A stretch of 64,000 bases of DNA. Origin: Streptomyces sp. NBC_00569 (lineage in GTDB: Bacteria; Actinomycetota; Actinomycetes; Streptomycetales; Streptomycetaceae). A program made the translations under genes and the position numbers. Location: assembly GCF_036345255.1 (NCBI RefSeq), contig NZ_CP107783.1, positions 4,265,501 to 4,329,500 of the forward strand, read 5' to 3'. Shown here piece by piece: positions 27,589 through 36,287 of the stretch. Within the stretch, counting starts at the first letter, position 1. Every line of letters starts with the position of its first letter. A model generated the notes under the pieces. It did not search any database and was not told the DNA's origin. It saw only the letters and a program-made list of their open reading frames with translations.

Positions 27589-27798
27589 ATGATGATCAAG
27601 GTCGTACGGGGCAACCCGACCCCCGAGGAGCTGGCCGCCGCACTGGCGGTGGTCCAGGCCCGCGCCGCGGCGGTGGCCACCACCCCGCCCGGCGCGGCAG
27701 GCACCCGCGACGCATGGGCCGACCCGGCGAGGGTGGCGCAGGCGCGCCGCCCGGCCCCGGGGCCCACGAGCTGGGCGCGCACGTACTGGCCTGTCTAG
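27589..27798 (+). CDS. pccE: Acyl-CoA carboxylase epsilon subunit
   Basis: A 69-residue small subunit specific to actinobacterial acyl-CoA carboxylases, where it strengthens the alpha-beta interaction. The N-terminal IKVVRGNPTPEELAAALAVVQAR helix and the C-terminal RPAPGPTSWARTYWPV are the conserved family parts. It lies 66 bp downstream of pccB and is surely co-transcribed. The ATG pair at 27589/27592 leaves a one-residue ambiguity. Confidence 0.92.
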   Translation: MMIKVVRGNPTPEELAAALAVVQARAAAVATTPPGAAGTRDAWADPARVAQARRPAPGPTSWARTYWPV

Positions 27799-27818
27799 GG
27801 CCCTGGTCCGTAGGTGGG

Positions 27819-27850
27819 GGTGCGCCTGAGTACGCGTACTCAGGCGCACC
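27819..27850. repeat. Perfect 32-bp palindrome with core TGAGTACGCGTACTCA
   Basis: Two exact 16-bp arms (27819-27834 and 27835-27850) with no loop. It starts 20 bp after the pccE stop and ends 27 bp before a small membrane-protein gene. A loop-free dyad suits a double-stranded operator better than a terminator. The alternative, a terminator for pccB-pccE, cannot be excluded. Confidence 0.85.
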
Positions 27851-27877
27851 GCGAACCGGGCCAGCAGTATCGGATCC

Positions 27878-28006
27878 ATGCTGTGGTCAGACCCCGAGAA
27901 CGAGCCCCCCGAGGAGCTGCGCGAAACCCAGGCGATGCTCCGCCGAGCGGGCGTCGTGCTCGCGGTGGCGATGGTGATAGCGATGCTGGTTCTGGGAATC
28001 GTCTGA
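27878..28006 (+). CDS. 42-residue single-helix membrane protein
   Basis: The short frame MLWSDPENEPPEELRETQAMLRR... ends with a hydrophobic helix (about residues 25-42, GVVLAVAMVIAMLVLGIV). An acidic N-terminal part followed by a C-terminal membrane anchor suggests a tail-anchored regulator or a small subunit. Codon third positions are mostly G/C. It sits between pccE and maf in the same direction, behind the perfect palindrome at 27819. I recall similar tiny genes at this place in related genomes, but function is unknown. Confidence 0.6.
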   Translation: MLWSDPENEPPEELRETQAMLRRAGVVLAVAMVIAMLVLGIV

Positions 28007-28117
28007 ACCGATCCCCACCCCCACACCGCACCCTCGCCGCCGAGCAGCCCTCCCCGCACCCTCCGCCCGTCACTCGACGCGGCACCCCCAGCGGCCCACA
28101 TGTGGAACCCTGACCGC

Positions 28118-28741
28118 ATGAGTGATCCCCACGTGAGCACCCCGCGTCGCCGCCTCGTCCTCGCCTCCCAGTCCCCGGCCAGGCTGGCCCTGTTGCGCCA
28201 GGCGGGCCTCGCCCCCGAGGTGCTGGTCAGCGGGGTCGACGAGGACGCCGTGTCCGCCCCCACCCCGGCCGAACTGGCCCTGGCGCTGGCGGAGGCGAAG
28301 GCGTCCGTGGTCGCGGCGAAGCCGGAGGTGCACGGCGCGCTCGTGATCGGCTGCGACTCGGTGCTGGACATCGACGGCCAGGCGCTCGGCAAGCCGGCGG
28401 ACGCTGAGGAGGCGACGGCGCGCTGGAAGTCGATGCGGGGCCGCGCGGGCACCCTGCAGACGGGCCACTGCGTGTACGACACGGCGACGAACCGCTACAC
28501 GTCGGCGACGGCCTCGACAGTGGTCCGGTTCGGCGAGCCGAGCGACGCGGAGATCGCCGCGTACGTGGCGTCGGGCGAGCCGCTCCACGTGGCGGGCGCG
28601 TTCACGCTCGACGGCCGCTCGGCACCGTTCATCGACGGCATCGACGGCGACCACGGGAACGTGATCGGCCTGTCGATGCCGCTGCTGCGCCGCCTGCTGG
28701 CCCAACTGGGCGTAAACATCACGGACTTGTGGGCGGACTGA
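28118..28741 (+). CDS. maf: Maf-family nucleoside triphosphate pyrophosphatase
   Basis: A 207-residue house-cleaning hydrolase of the Maf/HAM1 superfamily that removes modified or canonical dNTPs/UTP. Motifs present: [14 protein letters not shown] (residues about 13-26), a conserved acidic segment in [17 protein letters not shown] (about 80-96), and [13 protein letters not shown]. The ATG at 28118 gives a natural start; the frame is open to 28100. It is commonly found beside pccB/accA2 genes in Streptomyces. Confidence 0.92.
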   Translation: MSDPHVSTPRRRLVLASQSPARLALLRQAGLAPEVLVSGVDEDAVSAPTPAELALALAEAKASVVAAKPEVHGALVIGCDSVLDIDGQALGKPADAEEATARWKSMRGRAGTLQTGHCVYDTATNRYTSATASTVVRFGEPSDAEIAAYVASGEPLHVAGAFTLDGRSAPFIDGIDGDHGNVIGLSMPLLRRLLAQLGVNITDLWAD

Positions 28742-28766
28742 ACGCGGCTCGCCTCACCGGGGCCGA

Positions 28767-29240
28767 TCAGACGGGCTGAGGCGCCCCGCCCCCCTCGGCC
28801 GGCCCCGTGGGGGCGTCACCCGCACCCGCTTCCGCTCCGTTCGCCTGCTCCTTCCGGTCGTAGGCGACGAGCGTGAGCACGATGAGCCCGAGCACGACCA
28901 TCATGAAGACGAACGCGAGCCAGCCGACCAGGCCGATGCTGAACGCCCCCAGCAGCCCGTGCACGACGGCCGCGCTGATCAGCAGGATGCGGCCGAAGCC
29001 GGCCGGCCCGCGGTCGCGCACGGCTACGCGTACGAGGACGATCGCGCACAGCGCGAGATAGAGCCCGAAGAGCGCGCCGGCTATCCATGCGGAGACGGAC
29101 ATGGCGCGGGGGTCGAGCCCGGCCAGGGACATGTCCTGGCGGTCGACGACCAGCCCCAGGAACCAGTTGAGCAGGGCGATACCGATCGCCTCCGCGAAAA
29201 GCACGATCGCGGCCACCCACGCCACCGGTCTGCGTGCCAC
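28767..29240 (-). CDS. Four-helix integral membrane protein, unknown function
   Basis: About 157 residues with four likely membrane helices (AWVAAIVLFAEAIGIALLNWFLGLVV, AWIAGALFGLYLALCAIVLVRVAV, ILLISAAVVHGLLGAFSIGL, WLAFVFMMVVLGLIVLTLVA) and a short acidic Gly/Ala-rich C-terminal tail. The start is uncertain: GTG at 29240 follows GGTGGGG, while GTG at 29255 gives five more residues. It is convergent with maf (26-bp gap) and divergent from accA2. No known family beyond small actinobacterial membrane proteins. Confidence 0.72.
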   Translation of the reverse strand: MARRPVAWVAAIVLFAEAIGIALLNWFLGLVVDRQDMSLAGLDPRAMSVSAWIAGALFGLYLALCAIVLVRVAVRDRGPAGFGRILLISAAVVHGLLGAFSIGLVGWLAFVFMMVVLGLIVLTLVAYDRKEQANGAEAGAGDAPTGPAEGGGAPQPV

Positions 29241-29596
29241 CGGAACCCCACCCACTTTCGACTGCTGTTACCCCTAGTACGTTCGAGACAACGCGAACGC
29301 TACTAACGGGTAAACCTCGGGACAAGGGGTCTGCCCAAGGCAAAGAATCATTGGGCCATTCGTAGGGACTCCACAAAGAATCACGGAGTGCCGCAGCACC
29401 GTCTCACAGAGACCTAGCCCATGTCGGCGGGCTAGGGTTCGAAGCGGGAAGGCTGCGTACCCGGGCGCAACAAGGGGATTCACCACTTGAGCGCGCCTCG
29501 AATAGCGCTCCGTGTGGGCAAGCTCACTCATGGGGACGGGTCGTAAGCCCGTGTCGGCAGTCCCTAAACTCGGCTTGTTTCAAGGAGGGAGCCATC
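29241..29596. other. 356-bp divergent promoter region before accA2
   Basis: No gene was found. It contains a small dyad GTTCG...CGAAC at 29281-29298 and a -10-like TAGGGT near 29432 in the accA2 direction. A consensus AAGGAGGGAG ribosome site ends just before the accA2 start. Nothing else was recognised. Confidence 0.5.
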
Positions 29597-31351
29597 GTGC
29601 GCAAGGTGCTCATCGCCAACCGTGGCGAAATCGCTGTCCGCGTGGCCCGGGCGTGCCGGGATGCCGGTATCGCGAGCGTTGCCGTTTACGCGGAACCGGA
29701 CCGGGACGCTTCGCATGTCCGGGCGGCGGACGAGGCGTTCGCGTTGGGCGGTGACACCCCGGCCACCAGCTATCTCGACATGGCGAAGGTGCTGCAGGCC
29801 GCCAAGGACTCGGGCGCGGACGCCATCCACCCCGGCTACGGATTCCTGTCGGAGAACGCGGAGTTCGCCCAGGCCGTCCTGGACGCCGGTCTGATCTGGA
29901 TCGGCCCGCCCCCGCAGGCCATCCGCGACCTGGGTGACAAGGTCGCCGCCCGGCACATCGCCCAGCGCGCCGGCGCGCCGCTCGTCGCCGGCACCCCGGA
30001 CCCCGTGTCCGGGTCCGAGGAGGTCGTCGCGTTCGCCCGCGAACACGGCCTGCCCATCGCCATCAAGGCCGCCTTCGGCGGCGGCGGCCGCGGCCTCAAG
30101 GTCGCCCGCACCCTCGAAGAGGTCCCCGAGCTCTACGACTCCGCCGTGCGCGAAGCCGTCGCAGCGTTCGGCCGCGGCGAATGCTTCGTCGAGCGCTACC
30201 TCGACAAGCCCCGCCACGTGGAGACCCAGTGCCTGGCCGACACCCACGGCAACGTGGTCGTCGTCTCCACCCGCGACTGCTCCCTGCAGCGCCGCCACCA
30301 AAAACTCGTCGAAGAAGCCCCCGCGCCGTTTTTGACGCCGGCCCAGAACGAGCAGCTCTACACCGCCTCCAAGGCCATCCTCAAGGAAGCCGGCTACGTC
30401 GGCGCCGGCACCGTCGAGTTCCTCGTCGGCCTGGACGGCACCATCTCCTTCCTCGAGGTCAACACCCGCCTCCAGGTCGAACACCCCGTCACCGAAGAGG
30501 TCGCCGGCATCGACCTCGTGCGCGAGATGTTCCGCATCGCCGACGGCGAGGCCCTCGGCTACGACGACCCCGCCCTGCGCGGCCACTCCTTCGAGTTCCG
30601 CATCAACGGCGAAGACCCCGGCCGCGGCTTCCTGCCCGCCCCCGGCACCGTCACCCGCTTCGCCCCGCCCACCGGCCCCGGCGTCCGCCTGGACGCCGGC
30701 GTCGAGACCGGCAGCGTCATCGGCCCCGCCTGGGACTCCCTGCTCGCCAAGCTGATCGTCACCGGCGCCACCCGCGAACAGGCCCTGCAACGCGCCGCCC
30801 GCGCCCTGGCCGAGTTCGAGGTCGAAGGCATGGCCACCGCCATCCCCTTCCACCGCGCCGTCGTCGTCGACCCGGCCTTCACCAGCGACCCGTTCACCAT
30901 CCACACCCGCTGGATCGAGACCGAGTTCGTCAACGAGATCAAGCCCTTCGCCGCCACCCCCGACACGGACAGCGACGAAGAAGCCGGCCGCGAAACCGTC
31001 GTCGTCGAAGTCGGCGGCAAGCGCCTCGAGGTGTCCCTCCCGGTCTCACTGGGCATGTCCCTGGCCCGCACCGGCCTCGCCGCCGGCGCCAAGCCCAAAC
31101 GACGCGCCGCGAAGAAGTCCGGACCGGCCGCCTCCGGCGACACCCTCGCCTCCCCCATGCAGGGCACCATCGTCAAGGTCGCCGTCGAGGAAGGCCAGGA
31201 AGTCAAGGAAGGCGACCTCGTCGTCGTCCTCGAAGCCATGAAGATGGAACAACCCCTCAACGCCCACCGCACCGGCATCATCAAGGGCCTCAACGCCGCC
31301 ATCGGCGCCTCCATCACCTCCGGCGCCACCATCTGCGAGATCAAGGACTGA
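29597..31351 (+). CDS. accA2: Biotin carboxylase / biotin carrier alpha subunit of acyl-CoA carboxylase
   Basis: A 584-residue alpha subunit. An ATP-grasp biotin carboxylase domain fills residues 1-445 ([47 protein letters not shown]) and a biotinyl carrier domain residues 515-584, with the biotin site [11 protein letters not shown]. An Ala/Lys-rich linker ([11 protein letters not shown]) joins them. It carboxylates its own biotin and passes CO2 to PccB or another beta subunit. GTG start at 29597 behind AAGGAGGG. It probably uses the BirA encoded at 24850. Confidence 0.96.
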   Translation: MRKVLIANRGEIAVRVARACRDAGIASVAVYAEPDRDASHVRAADEAFALGGDTPATSYLDMAKVLQAAKDSGADAIHPGYGFLSENAEFAQAVLDAGLIWIGPPPQAIRDLGDKVAARHIAQRAGAPLVAGTPDPVSGSEEVVAFAREHGLPIAIKAAFGGGGRGLKVARTLEEVPELYDSAVREAVAAFGRGECFVERYLDKPRHVETQCLADTHGNVVVVSTRDCSLQRRHQKLVEEAPAPFLTPAQNEQLYTASKAILKEAGYVGAGTVEFLVGLDGTISFLEVNTRLQVEHPVTEEVAGIDLVREMFRIADGEALGYDDPALRGHSFEFRINGEDPGRGFLPAPGTVTRFAPPTGPGVRLDAGVETGSVIGPAWDSLLAKLIVTGATREQALQRAARALAEFEVEGMATAIPFHRAVVVDPAFTSDPFTIHTRWIETEFVNEIKPFAATPDTDSDEEAGRETVVVEVGGKRLEVSLPVSLGMSLARTGLAAGAKPKRRAAKKSGPAASGDTLASPMQGTIVKVAVEEGQEVKEGDLVVVLEAMKMEQPLNAHRTGIIKGLNAAIGASITSGATICEIKD

Positions 31352-31380
31352 CCCCGACCCGCACTCAGAGCGCCCGACAC

Positions 31381-31419
31381 GAACGCCCGGCGGACCCCGA
31401 CACGGTCCACCGGGCGTTC
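31381..31419. terminator. Terminator after accA2
   Basis: 16-bp arms 31381-31396 (GAACGCCCGGCGGACC) and 31404-31419, one mismatch, 7-nt loop. It lies 30 bp after the accA2 stop. Confidence 0.85.
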
Positions 31420-31495
31420 GCGTTGTTCCGGTCCGTGGTCCTGCCGTCGCGCGATCAGGCATCCTGGAGAGCGCGCGCACGACCAGGGAGGACCG

Positions 31496-32101
31496 ATGAC
31501 GACCGGCACGGACCAGACGGACCGGCCCCGCCCGGCCCCTTCCGTACGCCCCATGCGGGCCGACGCACGCCGGAACTACGAGCGGCTGCTCGCGGAGGCG
31601 CGTGCGGCGTTCGCGGAGCACGGCACGGGCGCGTCCCTGGAGGACGTGGCGCGGCGCGCGGGCGTCGGCATCGGGACGCTCTACCGGCACTTCCCGAACC
31701 GGCACGCGCTGATGAGCGCGGTCTTCGAGGACGCGGTGAACGATCTGCTGGCGCGCTCACGGGCGCTGCTCGCGGACCCGCAGCCATGCTCGGCGCTGGT
31801 GGCATGGCTGCGCGACATCATCACTCATGCGGGTGAGTACCGTGGGCTCTCACGGGCCCTCATGTCGGCGTCGCACGACGCCAGTTCGGCCCTGTCGCGG
31901 TGCAGTACGCCGATGCGCGAGGCGGGCCAGGCCCTGCTGTCCAGGGCGCAGCGGGCGGGCGCCGTGCGCGCGGACGTGTCGATCGGCGATCTGCTTCAGC
32001 TGACCAACGCGATCGCGCTGGCCGCGGAGGAGACCCCGGACGACCCGGAACTGGCGGATCGTTTGCTCCGGCTGACTCTGCGAGGCATCACCGCGGGCTA
32101 G
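31496..32101 (+). CDS. TetR-family transcriptional regulator
   Basis: A 201-residue repressor. The N-terminal TetR HTH (about residues 22-68) reads ADARRNYERLLAEARAAFAEHGTGASLEDVARRAGVGIGTLYRHFPNRHALMSAVF. The C-terminal ligand domain is of the SbtR-like type (LRLTLRGITAG end). The ligand and targets are unknown. It lies downstream of accA2 after a terminator and is convergent with the DeoR regulator gene. Confidence 0.9.
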   Translation: MTTGTDQTDRPRPAPSVRPMRADARRNYERLLAEARAAFAEHGTGASLEDVARRAGVGIGTLYRHFPNRHALMSAVFEDAVNDLLARSRALLADPQPCSALVAWLRDIITHAGEYRGLSRALMSASHDASSALSRCSTPMREAGQALLSRAQRAGAVRADVSIGDLLQLTNAIALAAEETPDDPELADRLLRLTLRGITAG

Positions 32102-32174
32102 CGAGCGTCCGACGGCAACCCGCAGCCGTATGGGGAGAGCTCCGCACCGGGTTCGGCCCCGCCCGGAGTGCTGC

Positions 32175-33140
32175 TCAGCGCCGCCGGAGGTCGGCCACCC
32201 TCACCGCACGCTCAGGGGGTGCCTGGTCGAGGGCGGAAGCGCTGCGCAGCTGGGGGCCGCCCGGGAGCTGGGTGCGGCGCTGGCCCGGCAGAGGTACGTC
32301 CCGGCGCGTCTGCCGCGCCGGGACGGGATCTCCCCCCGCCGGCCCGGTTCCGGTCGCCGAGGGTCCTGCGATCGCGATCTGCACCCCCTGGTCGGCGAGT
32401 GCCTGGAGTTCGGTGACGGCGCGGTCGTCATGGGCGGGCGGTTCGTCCGTCACGAGGCGCGTGATCACATCGGTCGGCACCGTCTGGAACATCGTGTCGG
32501 TGCCGAGTTTGGAGTGGTCGGCGAGGACGACGACCTCAGCGGCGGCCTGTACCAGCGCGCGGTCGACGGAGGCCGACAGCATGTTGGACGTGGAGAGGCC
32601 GCGTTCGGCGGTCAGACCACTGCCGGAGAGGAAGGCGCGGGAGACTCTGAGTCCCTGGAGGGACTGCTCGGCCCCACTGCCCACGAGTGCGTAGTTGGAT
32701 CCGCGCAGAGTGCCGCCCGTCATGACGACCTCGACCCTGTTGGCATGGGCCAACGCCTGTGCCACCAGAAGGGAGTTGGTGACGACGGTCAGCCCGGGCA
32801 CCCGCGCGAGCCGGCGTGCCAGCTCCTGCGTGGTCGTACCCGCGCCCACCACAATGGCTTCGCCTTCTTCGACGAGGCCCGCGGCGAGGTCGGCGATGGC
32901 CGTCTTCTCTGCGGTCGCGAGATGTGATTTCTGCGGAAAGCCGGACTCCCGCGTGAATCCGCCCGGCAATACCGCACCGCCATGCCGGCGGTCGAGGAGT
33001 CCTTCTGCCTCCAGTGCGCGCACGTCCCGCCGTACGGTCACTTCGGAGGTCTGGACGACGCGGGCGAGCTCCCGGAGCGATACCGCTCCATTGGCCCGCA
33101 CCATTTCGAGGATCAATTGACGACGTTCTGCAGCGAACAC
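32175..33140 (-). CDS. DeoR/GlpR-family regulator with C-terminal extension; candidate nucleoside repressor
   Basis: A 321-residue protein. The N-terminal DeoR winged helix (residues 1-58) includes LARVVQTSEVTVRRDVRALEAEGLLDRRHGG. The effector domain (about 75-235) has the DeoRC pattern (EAIVVGAGTTTQELARRL, VVLADHSKLG). About 60 further residues rich in Pro/Arg (RDVPLPG... to VADLRRR) exceed the usual 250-260-residue length. DeoR effectors are typically sugar phosphates such as deoxyribose-5-phosphate. Its position at the edge of the nucleoside-gene region makes it a candidate regulator of the CTACGCGCGTAG sites, but no such site precedes its own gene. GTG start at 33140. Confidence 0.85.
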   Translation of the reverse strand: MFAAERRQLILEMVRANGAVSLRELARVVQTSEVTVRRDVRALEAEGLLDRRHGGAVLPGGFTRESGFPQKSHLATAEKTAIADLAAGLVEEGEAIVVGAGTTTQELARRLARVPGLTVVTNSLLVAQALAHANRVEVVMTGGTLRGSNYALVGSGAEQSLQGLRVSRAFLSGSGLTAERGLSTSNMLSASVDRALVQAAAEVVVLADHSKLGTDTMFQTVPTDVITRLVTDEPPAHDDRAVTELQALADQGVQIAIAGPSATGTGPAGGDPVPARQTRRDVPLPGQRRTQLPGGPQLRSASALDQAPPERAVRVADLRRR

Positions 33141-33322
33141 GAAACTGACAGTAACCCCAACGACCGTCTGCTTTCAGCAGTTTGCGCCGAATAACAGAAG
33201 TTGTTCGCACGGAACCGCAGGAAGTGGTATAGACGCCTATCTCCCGCGCCTATGCCCACCGCAGGGCCGGCAACAGGCTGTGACCTGCGGGAAGTTAATC
33301 GTGTTCGGTGAAATCGCGGCCG

Positions 33323-34771
33323 TCAGGCTTCGTCGGCCGTCTTTCGCGTGTGCAGCTGACGCGCCACCTCGGCGATCGAGCCCGAAAGTGACGGGTACAC
33401 GGTGAACGCGTTCGCGATCTGCTCGACCGTCAGGTTGTTGTCGACCGCGATCGAGATGGGATGGATCAGTTCGCTCGCGCGCGGGGCGACGACCACGCCG
33501 CCCACCACGATTCCCGTGCCGGGACGGCAGAAGATCTTGACGAAGCCGTCGCGGATGCCCTGCATCTTGGCGCGCGGGTTGCGCAGCAGCGGCAGCTTCA
33601 CCCCGCGGGCGTCGATCTTCCCGGCGTCGACGTCGGCCTGCGTGTAGCCGACCGTGGCGATCTCGGGGTCGGTGAAGACGTTCGAGGAGACCGTCTTGAG
33701 GTTCAGCGGGGCCACCGCGTCGCCGAGGAAGTGGTAGACGGCGATGCGGCCCTGCATGGCGGCCACGGAGGCGAGCGCGAAGACGCCGGTCACGTCACCG
33801 GCGGCGTACACGCCGGGAGCGGTGGTCCTGGAGACCTTGTCGGTCCAGATGTGCCCGGAGTCCCTGAGCTTGACCCCGGCCTCCTCGAGGCCCATCCCGC
33901 TGCTGTTCGGGATGGCGCCGACGGCCATCAGGCAGTGGGTGCCGGAGATGACGCGCCCGTCGGAGAGGGTGACCTCGACGCGGTCGCCGACGCGCTTGGC
34001 GGACTGGGCGCGCGAACGGGCCATGACGTTCATGCCGCGGCGGCGGAAGACGTCCTCCAGGACGGCGGCGGCGTCCGGGTCCTCACCGGGCAGGACGCGG
34101 TCGCGGCTGGACACGAGGGTGACGCGGGAGCCGAGGGCCTGGTAGGCGCCGGCGAACTCGGCGCCGGTGACGCCGGAACCGACCACGATGAGCTCTTCGG
34201 GGAGCTCGTCGAGGTCGTAGACCTGGGTCCAGTTGAGGATGCGCTCGCCGTCGGGCTGGGCGTCGGGCACCTCGCGGGGGTGACCGCCGGTGGCGATCAG
34301 GACGGCGTCGGCGGTGAGGGTCTCCTCGGTGCCGTCGGCGGTGCGCACGACGACCTTGCGGGAGCCGTCGGCGGCCTGCTGGCCCTCCAGGCGGCCACGG
34401 CCGCGCATCACGCGGGCGCCTGCCCGGGTGACGGACGCGGTGATGTCGTGGGACTGGGCGAGCGCGAGGCGCTTCACACGCCGGTTGACCTTGCCGAGAT
34501 CCACGCCGACGACCCGCGCGGGGCTGTCGATGTGCGGGGTGTCGTCGGCGACGATGATCCCCAGTTCCTCGTACGACGAGTCGAAGGTGGTCATCACCTC
34601 GGCCGTCGCGATCAGGGTCTTGGACGGGACGCAGTCGGTGAGCACCGACGCCCCGCCCAGGCCGTCGCAGTCGACGACGGTCACCTCCGCGCCGAGCTGG
34701 GCAGCCACGAGGGCCGCCTCATATCCGCCAGGTCCGCCACCGATGATCACGATCCGAGTCACGTACTCCAT
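33323..34771 (-). CDS. lpdA: NAD(P)H-quinone dehydrogenase of the LpdA type (flavoprotein disulfide reductase family)
   Basis: A 482-residue FAD enzyme. [18 protein letters not shown] (residues about 11-28) binds [21 protein letters not shown] binds NAD(P), and VYAAGDVTG is the second FAD motif. The redox-disulfide region reads [16 protein letters not shown]: the first cysteine of the usual CxxxxC pair is replaced, as in mycobacterial LpdA (Rv3303c), so it is not a true dihydrolipoamide dehydrogenase. That family reduces quinones with NAD(P)H. The family-consistent start [12 protein letters not shown] is at 34771. Sequence similarity in [17 protein letters not shown] and [11 protein letters not shown] supports the call. 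Confidence 0.9.
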   Translation of the reverse strand: MEYVTRIVIIGGGPGGYEAALVAAQLGAEVTVVDCDGLGGASVLTDCVPSKTLIATAEVMTTFDSSYEELGIIVADDTPHIDSPARVVGVDLGKVNRRVKRLALAQSHDITASVTRAGARVMRGRGRLEGQQAADGSRKVVVRTADGTEETLTADAVLIATGGHPREVPDAQPDGERILNWTQVYDLDELPEELIVVGSGVTGAEFAGAYQALGSRVTLVSSRDRVLPGEDPDAAAVLEDVFRRRGMNVMARSRAQSAKRVGDRVEVTLSDGRVISGTHCLMAVGAIPNSSGMGLEEAGVKLRDSGHIWTDKVSRTTAPGVYAAGDVTGVFALASVAAMQGRIAVYHFLGDAVAPLNLKTVSSNVFTDPEIATVGYTQADVDAGKIDARGVKLPLLRNPRAKMQGIRDGFVKIFCRPGTGIVVGGVVVAPRASELIHPISIAVDNNLTVEQIANAFTVYPSLSGSIAEVARQLHTRKTADEA

Positions 34772-34887
34772 TGTCCCGCACGCTTCAAGTGCTTTCGCCC
34801 CGGGGGCCTCCGTCCGTGCGCGTCCCACGTCGGAGGGGCTTCTGTTACAGGAGAGACCCCGGCCACACCTGCCGTACCCTCGACCAC

Positions 34888-35325
34888 ATGTCGCTCTACG
34901 CCGCATACGCCGGCAATCTCGACGCGCGGCTGATGACGCGCCGCGCACCGCACTCGCCGATGCGCGCGACGGGCTGGCTCAGCGGCTGGCGGCTGACGTT
35001 CGGGGGCGAGCACATGGGCTGGGAAGGCGCGCTCGCGACCCTCGTCGAGGCGCCCCGCTCGCAGGTCTTCGTCGCGCTGTACGACATCGCACCGATGGAC
35101 GAGGACTCCATGGACCGCTGGGAGGGCGTGGGGCTCGACATATACCGGCGCATGCGGGTGCGCGTGGACACGCTGGAGGGCGAGGAACCCGCCTGGGTGT
35201 ACGTGCTCAACGGGTACGAGGGCGGCTTCCCCTCGGCCCGCTATCTCGGCGAGCTGGCGGACGCGGCGGAGTCGGCCGGGGCCCCTCACGACTACGTGAT
35301 GGAACTGCGCAAGCGCCCCTGCTGA
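34888..35325 (+). CDS. Gamma-glutamylcyclotransferase family protein
   Basis: A 145-residue GGCT-like protein: [21 protein letters not shown] at the N terminus carries the family's YGSN-like glutamyl-binding loop (here YAGNLD), with a later acidic stretch [18 protein letters not shown] in the place of the catalytic glutamate. Such enzymes release 5-oxoproline from gamma-glutamyl peptides, though many bacterial members are uncharacterised. The ATG at 34888 is chosen because homology begins at MSLYAAYAG. It lies 92 bp ahead of the nucleoside phosphorylase gene. Confidence 0.85.
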   Translation: MSLYAAYAGNLDARLMTRRAPHSPMRATGWLSGWRLTFGGEHMGWEGALATLVEAPRSQVFVALYDIAPMDEDSMDRWEGVGLDIYRRMRVRVDTLEGEEPAWVYVLNGYEGGFPSARYLGELADAAESAGAPHDYVMELRKRPC

Positions 35326-35378
35326 GCGGGCTTCGTCGGAAACGACAAGACAACGATCCCATTCCCGTGAGGTCTGTC

Positions 35379-35410
35379 ATCTACGCGCGTAGGACCGAAC
35401 CGGCTACCCT
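35379..35410 (+). promoter_or_regulatory. Nucleoside operator and -10 element of punA
   Basis: Operator CTACGCGCGTAG (35381-35392) is followed by a -10-like TACCCT (35405-35410), then 7 nt and the GTG start at 35418. That spacing implies a transcript starting at or next to the start codon (leaderless). The same operator precedes five other nucleoside units in the window. Confidence 0.72.
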
Positions 35411-35417
35411 CGATCGC

Positions 35418-36254
35418 GTGAACGCATCTGTTACTCCGGACAACATCCAGGGCGCCGCCGGATTCGATCCCCGGCTCGCCGCCGACGCCGCCGCCACGCG
35501 CCTGCGCGAGCTCACCGGCGCCGACACCCACGACGTCGCCCTCGTGATGGGCTCCGGCTGGGCACCGGCCGTGGACGCCCTCGGCACCCCCGAGGCCGAG
35601 TTCCCCGTCACCGAGCTGCCCGGTTTCCCGCCGCCGGCCGTCGAGGGCCACGGCGGAAAGATCCGCTCGTACAAGATCGGTGACAAGCGCACCCTCGTCT
35701 TCCTCGGGCGCACGCACTACTACGAGGGCCGCGGTGTCGCGTCCGTCGCGCACGGCGTCCGTACCGCCGTCGCCGCGGGCTGCAAGACCATCGTCCTGAC
35801 CAACGGCTGCGGCGGTCTGCGCGAGGGCATGCGCCCCGGTCAGCCGGTCCTGATCAGCGACCACCTGAACCTGACGGCGACGTCGCCGATCGTCGGCGCG
35901 AACTTCGTCGACCTCACCGACCTGTACTCCCCGCGCCTGCGCGCCCTGTGCAAGGAGATCGACCCCTCCCTCGAGGAGGGCGTCTACGCGCAGTTCCCCG
36001 GCCCGCACTACGAGACCCCGGCCGAGATCCGCATGGCCCGCACGATCGGCGCGGACCTCGTCGGCATGTCGACGGTCCTCGAGGCCATCGCGGCCCGCGA
36101 GGCGGGCGCCGAGGTACTCGGCATCTCCCTCGTCACGAACCTGGCGGCGGGCATGACGGGCGAGCCCCTCAACCACGAAGAGGTGCTCCAGGCCGGCCGC
36201 GACTCCGCCACCCGCATGGGCGAGCTCCTGGGCAAGGTCCTGGGCCGCATCTGA
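35418..36254 (+). CDS. punA: Purine-nucleoside phosphorylase (trimeric type)
   Basis: A 278-residue enzyme that splits inosine, guanosine and their deoxy forms with phosphate, giving a base and (deoxy)ribose-1-phosphate. Motifs include [14 protein letters not shown] (phosphate-binding GSG, about 43-49), [39 protein letters not shown] and [17 protein letters not shown]. The GTG at 35418 lacks a ribosome site but sits 7 nt after a -10 element, fitting leaderless translation. It is followed after 33 bp by the phosphosugar mutase gene, so product handling is coupled. Confidence 0.94.
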   Translation: MNASVTPDNIQGAAGFDPRLAADAAATRLRELTGADTHDVALVMGSGWAPAVDALGTPEAEFPVTELPGFPPPAVEGHGGKIRSYKIGDKRTLVFLGRTHYYEGRGVASVAHGVRTAVAAGCKTIVLTNGCGGLREGMRPGQPVLISDHLNLTATSPIVGANFVDLTDLYSPRLRALCKEIDPSLEEGVYAQFPGPHYETPAEIRMARTIGADLVGMSTVLEAIAAREAGAEVLGISLVTNLAAGMTGEPLNHEEVLQAGRDSATRMGELLGKVLGRI

Positions 36255-36287
36255 TCCCGTAGAGACACGCGAGAGGCTGGACGAACC

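Noticed and set aside
33323..34771. Annotation as dihydrolipoamide dehydrogenase (E3)
   Set aside because: The first redox cysteine is missing (GGASVLTDC), so the enzyme cannot run the dithiol chemistry. The LpdA quinone-reductase type fits.
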